DNA of 23,547 nucleotides from a virus. Shown piece by piece: positions 18,292 through 23,547 of the stretch. Location of the stretch: the IMG/VR virus record IMGVR_UViG_3300051215_000120, positions 1-23,547 of that record. One strand, given 5' to 3'. The notes beneath the pieces were generated by a model. It was given only the letters and a program-made list of their open reading frames with translations. It had not been told where the DNA came from and did no database searches. Position numbers and translations under genes: made by a program. How positions within the stretch are numbered: the first letter of the stretch is position 1; every line of letters starts with the position of its first letter.

Positions 18292-18804
18292 ATGGCTATC
18301 GAATACCCTACAGACCAAATTTCTTCATTCCAAGCACAAGACCATACGTTGTTCCTAACTAAAACCTTCTGGACTCGTGTGTTCTATGTCAATGGTACTG
18401 TCGATAACTCCCCTGACGTTAACTTATACATGAAAGATGAAAAGGGAAGTCAGGCTATCTATATTCCCGAAGGCACTTCTGCTGTCGTTCGATGGACAGC
18501 TATCTATAATGTCGGTGGAACTCTGGTAGCTGGGGAAGTTGAAACCGGTGTTATTACCCGTGCAAGTAGTGGTAATACAACCTACACCGGTGGGGTTATC
18601 GGCTCCGGTTCTGGAAACCAGACTGTTACCCCTACTGCGAATACCACTGTCCAGTGTGTAGAGCTAGTTGTCAGTGACTCTGACTCTGAGCAAGCTACAC
18701 GGGTTATTGTATTTGCTGAGTTCTTCAACCTCCCCTACTACATGGAAAGCTTCGGGGTGGCTGGAGCTAATTCTACTGCTGCACTCACCACAGCTGAAGT
18801 ATAG
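18292..18804 (+). CDS. Beta-rich structural protein, 170 aa, without a Shine-Dalgarno
   Basis: The product begins MAIEYPTDQISSFQAQDHTL and is almost entirely beta strands separated by Gly/Ser/Thr turns, with TGGVIGSGSGNQTVTPTANT in the centre and a closing strand EQATRVIVFAEFFNL. This composition suits a head-decoration, fibre or stopper protein. The bases before ATG (CCCCCTAGATAAACCT) contain no purine-rich ribosome site, unlike the genes around it. An alternative start is not obvious. Exact role is unknown. Confidence 0.7.
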   Translation: MAIEYPTDQISSFQAQDHTLFLTKTFWTRVFYVNGTVDNSPDVNLYMKDEKGSQAIYIPEGTSAVVRWTAIYNVGGTLVAGEVETGVITRASSGNTTYTGGVIGSGSGNQTVTPTANTTVQCVELVVSDSDSEQATRVIVFAEFFNLPYYMESFGVAGANSTAALTTAEV

Positions 18805-18832
18805 ACCTATTGGAGAGAGAGAGACACAAACC

Positions 18833-20560
18833 ATGCCTAGAGTCACTAAAGAAAGACGAGTACCAACTAAACAGGAGTTAATTGGGTGTATTACGGACAT
18901 CTGGAAGTTCGCCGACTTAATTAATTTCCACGGTGGCTCTAAAGCATTCGGTGAGTGCCACAAAGAACTCTTAGACCTACGATGGGGAGGTAAACAGATA
19001 TGTACTATCTTCCCTCGTGGTCATTTAAAAACTACCTTAAGCATCCTCAAGTATTTACATCTAATATACGTCAACCCGAACATTAGAATATTTATAGGCA
19101 CAGGTAGAAAGGAACTAGGACAAGCTATAATGAGAGAGATGCAGCAGTACCTAGTTGACCCGTGGAACCAAGAGCATATTTGGAATAATAGACCTCACTA
19201 CCCCGGTGTACGACTTGTCCCCTTAATGGAAAAAGCCTCTGGAGTTACAGCACGTCAGCAGTCTCGTAATGCTCTGTTTGTATCAGACGACGATGAAGCC
19301 ACATACAATACGGACGCTATAGATAAGAAAATTATCTGGAACGCAAACCAAATACAGGTATTAAGAGACATTATATCTAAAGACCCTACTATCGGTGTCG
19401 GTTGTGCTGGGTCTGCCTCTACTGGGTTCCACTACGACGTTATTCACATTGACGATATGATAGACTTCTCAAACTACGACACCACAGCTAAGAAAGAGAA
19501 AATAGACACTTGGAAAAATGACTTATTCTCTGTAGTTGACCCGGAGTTCTTTGATGAGGAACTTTATGAAAGACTAAAACCCCTCAGTAGAGCGAAACAG
19601 TACCAAGAAAGAATACAGTTCCTCTGTCGTGTAGGAGATGAAGTCGGGGTTAATGGGACTCGGTATTTCAGATGGGACTGGTATCAGGAGATAGAAGACG
19701 ACGTTAAAACTGGTGAGTCTTACTGGTTATACTACGAAAAAAATATTTATAAGAATGGGGAAGACAATACAGACGGGTACCTCTGGGGAGAACGTTGGAA
19801 TGACGACGTAGCTAGTAAAAAGCGTAAAAGTATGTCTAATAAGCACTGGTACGCTCAATACTTGAATAAAGTCTTAGTTACTGAGGACATTACCCTAACT
19901 TGGGACAACGTACAGTTTATTAGACCGGGTTCTCTCCTTAAAGAGAAAAACACTAACTACTGGTTGTATAAATTTGGGGACACAGAAGAGGCTCACCGTA
20001 TATTCCCAAGACTCGTCATTGACCCTGCTGGTAAAGCTAATAAAAACAGTGACTACACAGCTATAGGCATCGGAGGTGTGGTTGAGACACCTGACTGGAC
20101 TAGACTTCTTATATTTGACCTTAAGTTCGGTAGATGGACTCCCGAACAGTGGGCAGCGCAAGTTATAGAGTTAGCTCAAAGGTGGGAATGCTGGTCTGTG
20201 TACCTTGAGTCAGTAGCCTTCTCGTTTACACTCTCTACCTATATTAAACAGGCTTCTGTTAAGGTAGGACACCAAGTAATGGTGAAAGAATACTGTCCCC
20301 CTAGAGACAAGTCTAAAAAGGAAAGAATAGAGGCAGGTTTACAACCCCTAATGTTTAATAAGGGGCTTTACCTACCAGCCTACACAGGTTGTCAGAAGGA
20401 ACTTATAGATATGTTTAACCTATTCCCATCGGACACCGTGAAGGATGACCCTCTAGATGTTATTGAAATGATACGGGAGATAGGAAAACCTGTGAAGTTC
20501 CGTTCAGAAAACAAGACACCCCCCAGACCAGTTAATAAAATGTTCGGAGGACTGAGATAA
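18833..20560 (+). CDS. Large terminase subunit (TerL), 575 aa
   Basis: The start is placed at 18833 because GGAGAGAGAGAG precedes it; the frame is open upstream but that part lies inside the previous gene. The ATPase domain has a Walker A-like PRGHLKTT (61-68) and Walker B DVIHIDD (D207, D208; the second acid is Asp rather than the common Glu). The C-terminal RNase H-like nuclease has D397 (VIDPAG), E459 (VYLES) and D542 (KDDPLD). TerL packages DNA into the prohead and cuts concatemers. The stop and the portal start share one base (TAATG). Nothing in the sequence indicates pac versus cos packaging. Confidence 0.93.
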   Translation: MPRVTKERRVPTKQELIGCITDIWKFADLINFHGGSKAFGECHKELLDLRWGGKQICTIFPRGHLKTTLSILKYLHLIYVNPNIRIFIGTGRKELGQAIMREMQQYLVDPWNQEHIWNNRPHYPGVRLVPLMEKASGVTARQQSRNALFVSDDDEATYNTDAIDKKIIWNANQIQVLRDIISKDPTIGVGCAGSASTGFHYDVIHIDDMIDFSNYDTTAKKEKIDTWKNDLFSVVDPEFFDEELYERLKPLSRAKQYQERIQFLCRVGDEVGVNGTRYFRWDWYQEIEDDVKTGESYWLYYEKNIYKNGEDNTDGYLWGERWNDDVASKKRKSMSNKHWYAQYLNKVLVTEDITLTWDNVQFIRPGSLLKEKNTNYWLYKFGDTEEAHRIFPRLVIDPAGKANKNSDYTAIGIGGVVETPDWTRLLIFDLKFGRWTPEQWAAQVIELAQRWECWSVYLESVAFSFTLSTYIKQASVKVGHQVMVKEYCPPRDKSKKERIEAGLQPLMFNKGLYLPAYTGCQKELIDMFNLFPSDTVKDDPLDVIEMIREIGKPVKFRSENKTPPRPVNKMFGGLR

Positions 20561-22632
20561 TGATAAAGCCTACTAAGGACGACCTTTTAGTACAGTTTAT
20601 AGAGGAGACAGACAATATCACCGTCGAGAAGCGTAAAGAATGTATTGTTCGGTATGTTACCGAGACTTTACAGGACTGGTCTTCCAGACGACAAGAAGTA
20701 GAGACTCTCTGGACAGCAGAATGGGCGCATTACTTCTCTACTCCTGAGTCAGCTTCTTGGTTAAGAAAACAAGCTTTTGACTTAGGACAGTCCCTTGATG
20801 AAGGCTCTTGGAGACACCAGATACATACAGGTAAGGGTTTTGACCTTGTAGAGACTGTAAACTCGTACATACAGGCAGCTACGTTCCCTGCTGAGGACTG
20901 GTTTGACCTTATCCCACAGATGCCTAATATTGGTAGTGGTGATGATGGGGGAAAAGACGACGACAACTGGTTGATGAGGCTTGAGAGAGTTAAAAGACTT
21001 CTTCAGAAGAAACTAAAACAAGCTAACTTCATGGACTGGTGGGATGTGTTTGTCCGTCAGTTGTGTGTAGTAGGAACTTCCGTCATGGCTCTCCCATACA
21101 GGTATGATGTAAAACCTACCTTTAGAAAAATAAAAGTAAGAAGACCTAACGGTAAGGAGTCCTTTGACAATATACCAATTGAGAAGGTAATTTATGACGG
21201 TATTGACCTAGAGGTTATTGACCTTTATGACTTCTGGTTAGACCCTTCTAGTCGGTTTTCTGGTACTGTTGACTGTGCCTGTATTCGTAGGATAACTAAG
21301 AGTAAAGCTGAGGTAATACGGTTAGTAGAAGAGGGTGTGTACCCTCTAATAGACATTAGGGATGTTAAAGAAGCTACAAGTACAGACCTTACAACCTCCA
21401 ATGTGCTTAGACGAGACATTAGTGAGATGGTCGGCTTGCAGTATGAGCCTAACTTCAACGCTAACCAGTCATTAGAACTATACGAATACTGGGGAGACAT
21501 CTACCTAGATGACATTGTGTACTTAGATGTAGTCTGTACTATTATGGGCAACAAGCTTCTAAATATAGAAACTAACCCATTCTGGGATGGTAAACCTTTC
21601 ATAGTTGGAACCTATGTGAACACACAGGGTTCGCCCTATGGTGTGTCTTTACTTCAACCGGTCATAGGTCAACTTCACCAAATGTTTGAGGTACAGAACC
21701 ATAGACTAGACTGTGACGAGTTAACGGTTAACCCTATGTACGCTGTAGTTGACGACGGGGTTATAGACTTTGAAAACTTATACAGTGAACCAGGTAAAGT
21801 CATTCGTGTAGAAACACCCGACAATATTCGTCCTATTCCTATAGAGAGAGAGAATAACGTCTCGGTAAGAGATGAACAGTTACTAGACCAGAGAATAGAG
21901 AAAACTACTGGGGTAGGTGCTTACTTAGGTGTGAACTCTGGACGTGACGGGGAACGGGTTACAGCAGAGGAGGTTAAAGCACAGCGTAATGCTGGGGGTA
22001 ACAGACTTAACCGTATTCATGGGCATATTGAGAGTACAGCCCTCTACAAGTTCTTAAATAAGATGTACGCCCATCTTCAACAGTTTCAAGAGACAGAAGA
22101 AGTAGTTCGTATCCCCTCTAGAAAACCCAGTATAGTTTATGACTTCTGGTTAGTTGGACAAGATGAACTAGGAGGCAACTACGATGTCACCCCTCTTGGT
22201 TCTTCTCATGTAGCCGACAAAGAGTATGACATTAAGACTGCTGTGGACTTTGTGTCCGTTATGTCTCAAAACGAACAGTTAGCTAGTAGAGTTAACTGGG
22301 ACGCTGTAGCGGAGCATCTAACATCTAAGTTTATGAGGAGAGATAATTGGCACAAGTTCCTAATTAACCCACAGGAGCAACAACAAGCACAGGCAGCAGC
22401 ACAACTCCCAATGCAGCAGCAGCAAATGCCCCAGCCAATGCCCCAACAGATGATGCCTCAAGCTCAAGCTGCTATGGGTGCTAGTCCAGAGTTGAATGAA
22501 TTAATGGACACTGCTTTAATTACAGGGGGTAAACCCGGACAGCGTGCAGCCCAAACTATAGCCAGCAGCCCAGAAGAACTACAGAAATTCCTACAACTAA
22601 AAGCACAACAGACCTATGCAAAACCAAAATGA
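20560..22632 (+). CDS. Portal (head-to-tail connector) protein, 690 aa
   Basis: ATG 20560 overlaps the TerL stop, with GGAGG about eight bases upstream. The size, the position between TerL and scaffold, and the sequence fit a podovirus-type portal: an N-terminal clip/wing part (WTAEWAHYFSTPESASWLRK), a conserved centre (LYDFWLDPSSRF; GSPYGVSLLQPVIGQLHQ; NPMYAVVDDGVIDFENLYSEPGKVIRV) and the late segment GRDGERVTAEEVKAQRNAG typical of T7-type connectors. The last 110 residues have a Gln/Met/Pro-rich stretch (QQQQMPQPMPQQMMPQ). It forms the dodecameric ring for DNA entry. It is longer than T7 gp8 (about 535 aa), mainly from the N-terminal and C-terminal extensions. Confidence 0.9.
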   Translation: MIKPTKDDLLVQFIEETDNITVEKRKECIVRYVTETLQDWSSRRQEVETLWTAEWAHYFSTPESASWLRKQAFDLGQSLDEGSWRHQIHTGKGFDLVETVNSYIQAATFPAEDWFDLIPQMPNIGSGDDGGKDDDNWLMRLERVKRLLQKKLKQANFMDWWDVFVRQLCVVGTSVMALPYRYDVKPTFRKIKVRRPNGKESFDNIPIEKVIYDGIDLEVIDLYDFWLDPSSRFSGTVDCACIRRITKSKAEVIRLVEEGVYPLIDIRDVKEATSTDLTTSNVLRRDISEMVGLQYEPNFNANQSLELYEYWGDIYLDDIVYLDVVCTIMGNKLLNIETNPFWDGKPFIVGTYVNTQGSPYGVSLLQPVIGQLHQMFEVQNHRLDCDELTVNPMYAVVDDGVIDFENLYSEPGKVIRVETPDNIRPIPIERENNVSVRDEQLLDQRIEKTTGVGAYLGVNSGRDGERVTAEEVKAQRNAGGNRLNRIHGHIESTALYKFLNKMYAHLQQFQETEEVVRIPSRKPSIVYDFWLVGQDELGGNYDVTPLGSSHVADKEYDIKTAVDFVSVMSQNEQLASRVNWDAVAEHLTSKFMRRDNWHKFLINPQEQQQAQAAAQLPMQQQQMPQPMPQQMMPQAQAAMGASPELNELMDTALITGGKPGQRAAQTIASSPEELQKFLQLKAQQTYAKPK

Positions 22633-23401
22633 GAACACGGTGGATAACAACAACCTACAGACACAGACAGAGGAACCAGTAGAGAGTTACGGGTACTTCT
22701 TAAATGATAGCTACACTATGGGTGTGGATGACCCTCAAACTTTACAAGACAAGGCAGACGCTGAGGCTGCTGCAACCTCCTCTGTATCCTCAGAAGAACT
22801 GGCCTCTATAGCCTCTAAACTGGGTGTAGATGTAAATGCTTTGGCAGGCTTACTGGGGGTTTCAGAAGAAGGGACTACACCAGAAAAGGAAGCAGCAGAA
22901 GAAGCAGAAGAAGAACCGGAAGACGATAAAAAGCTTAGAGAACGCCTCCTTCATGTAGATAAGGAGGTTAAAGAGCTTCTAGGTGTAGGGTTACACGACG
23001 TTTACGGGCTTCTTCAGGAACTACAACAGTTTAAGGCTCAGTATGTGGTACAACAACAGACTGAACTTTTAAAACAGGAATGGGGTGACAACTATCAAGA
23101 CACCCTTCGTGAAGTTAAGGGTTACTGGGAAAAACTACCAGACGCTCAGAAAAAAGCACTTGACAATGTCGAGGGAGCTAGACTTATATACGCTCTACTT
23201 ACGAAAGAGAGAGCAGCACCTGCTAGACAGAACTCCTCCTCTCAGTACATTCGTCAAGGGTCTGCTAGACCTCGTTCAGGGGCTACACCTAAGTTTAGAA
23301 TGAGTGAGTTGGTCAAGCTCTCAGAAGCTGAGTATGCACGCATTCAACCTCAACTAGAGGCTGCCTTCCGTAGTGGACAGGTTATTAATGACATTAGATA
23401 A
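22616..23401 (+). CDS. Capsid scaffolding (assembly) protein, 261 aa
   Basis: The start at 22616 lies 17 bases inside the portal gene, with no strong Shine-Dalgarno, so translation is probably coupled. The protein is acidic and helical: an N-terminal disordered Gln/Asn region, an Ala/Glu-rich middle (EEGTTPEKEAAEEAEEEPED), a central coiled coil (LHVDKEVKELLGVGLHDV), then a basic C-terminal part (RQGSARPRSGATPKFRMSEL) like the coat-binding ends of other scaffolds. Located between portal and capsid genes, as in T7 (gp9). Confidence 0.85.
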   Translation: MQNQNENTVDNNNLQTQTEEPVESYGYFLNDSYTMGVDDPQTLQDKADAEAAATSSVSSEELASIASKLGVDVNALAGLLGVSEEGTTPEKEAAEEAEEEPEDDKKLRERLLHVDKEVKELLGVGLHDVYGLLQELQQFKAQYVVQQQTELLKQEWGDNYQDTLREVKGYWEKLPDAQKKALDNVEGARLIYALLTKERAAPARQNSSSQYIRQGSARPRSGATPKFRMSELVKLSEAEYARIQPQLEAAFRSGQVINDIR

Positions 23402-23417
23402 TTCTTAGGAGACTATT

Positions 23418-23547
23418 ATGAGTTTATATGGTATTGCCCCTCAAGGCGCACCTTTCTCTAATGCTACTTCCGGTGTGTTTATCCCGGAGATGTGGTCAAC
23501 GGATGTTATTCGTTACCGAGATGCTAACTTTGCAGCTAAAGAATTAG
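23418..23547 (+). CDS. Major capsid protein, N-terminal 43 residues (3'-partial)
   Basis: ATG 23418 has AGGAGA five bases before it, 16 nt after the scaffold stop. The visible product MSLYGIAPQGAPFSNATSGV continues with FIPEMWSTDVIRYRDANFAA and runs off the right edge. The 'FIPE.WS..V......N' pattern is common at the start of HK97-fold phage coat proteins of the P22/N4 gp56-like type. Position after the scaffold supports this. Confidence 0.85.
   Translation, partial: MSLYGIAPQGAPFSNATSGVFIPEMWSTDVIRYRDANFAAKEL

Noticed and set aside
18668-18832. Upstream in-frame ATG (18668) as the start of TerL
   Set aside because: The extra 55 residues fall entirely within the preceding structural gene and gap, are low-complexity Leu/Ser, and ATG 18833 has its own GGAGAG site.

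Overview
The window is about 23.5 kb from a tailed bacteriophage, most likely a short-tailed, T7-like (podovirus-type) virus. Evidence: a PolA-family DNA polymerase with 3'-5' exonuclease, a T7 gp4-like primase-helicase, a T7 endonuclease I-like resolvase, and a portal / scaffold / major capsid order with a large terminase just before the portal. The host cannot be read from the sequence. Two leftward promoters match the bacterial sigma-70 consensus almost perfectly, so early transcription probably uses host RNA polymerase. No phage RNA polymerase, integrase, lysis or tail-fibre gene and no tRNA is visible here.

Layout. (1) 1-1339, + strand: C-terminal end of a large late protein. (2) 1391-1440: hairpin terminator where the two transcription directions converge. 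(3) 1449-13986, - strand: one long leftward early/replication operon. Near its promoters it has small unknown genes separated by a family of intergenic hairpins. It continues with a ParB-like protein, an uncharacterised pair, primase-helicase, resolvase, DNA polymerase, a dNTP-diphosphohydrolase-like protein, an ERF annealing protein, a possible ssDNA-binding protein and a RecB-like exonuclease. (4) 13987-16050: a control region of about 2 kb. It has a structured leader, leftward promoters PL1 and PL2, a repeated operator-like motif, one isolated rightward 70-aa gene with its own promoter and terminator, a candidate structured small RNA, a repeat-rich stretch, and a strong terminator ending 3 nt before the first late gene. 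(5) 16051-23547, + strand: late operon with five small virion-type proteins, TerL, portal, scaffold and the start of the major capsid protein. The late genes leave the right edge and the late gene at the left edge reads the same way, so the window is probably a piece of a circularly permuted or rotated map.

How the parts work together. The leftward operon provides a replisome (helicase-primase plus polymerase), a recombination set (exonuclease plus ERF annealing protein, resolvase, HNH endonuclease VII-like nuclease) and nucleotide-pool control. The control region appears to set the early/late switch. The late operon has a terminator directly in front of it, so read-through or antitermination may be needed for its expression.

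Points most worth checking: three long out-of-frame gene overlaps in the replication operon (347, 188 and 116 bp); the family of intergenic hairpins; the five-copy motif flanking the divergent promoters; the candidate small RNA at about 15.09-15.22 kb; and the terminator in front of the late genes. Several genes under 60 codons with good ribosome-binding sites were found by reading the gaps by eye.
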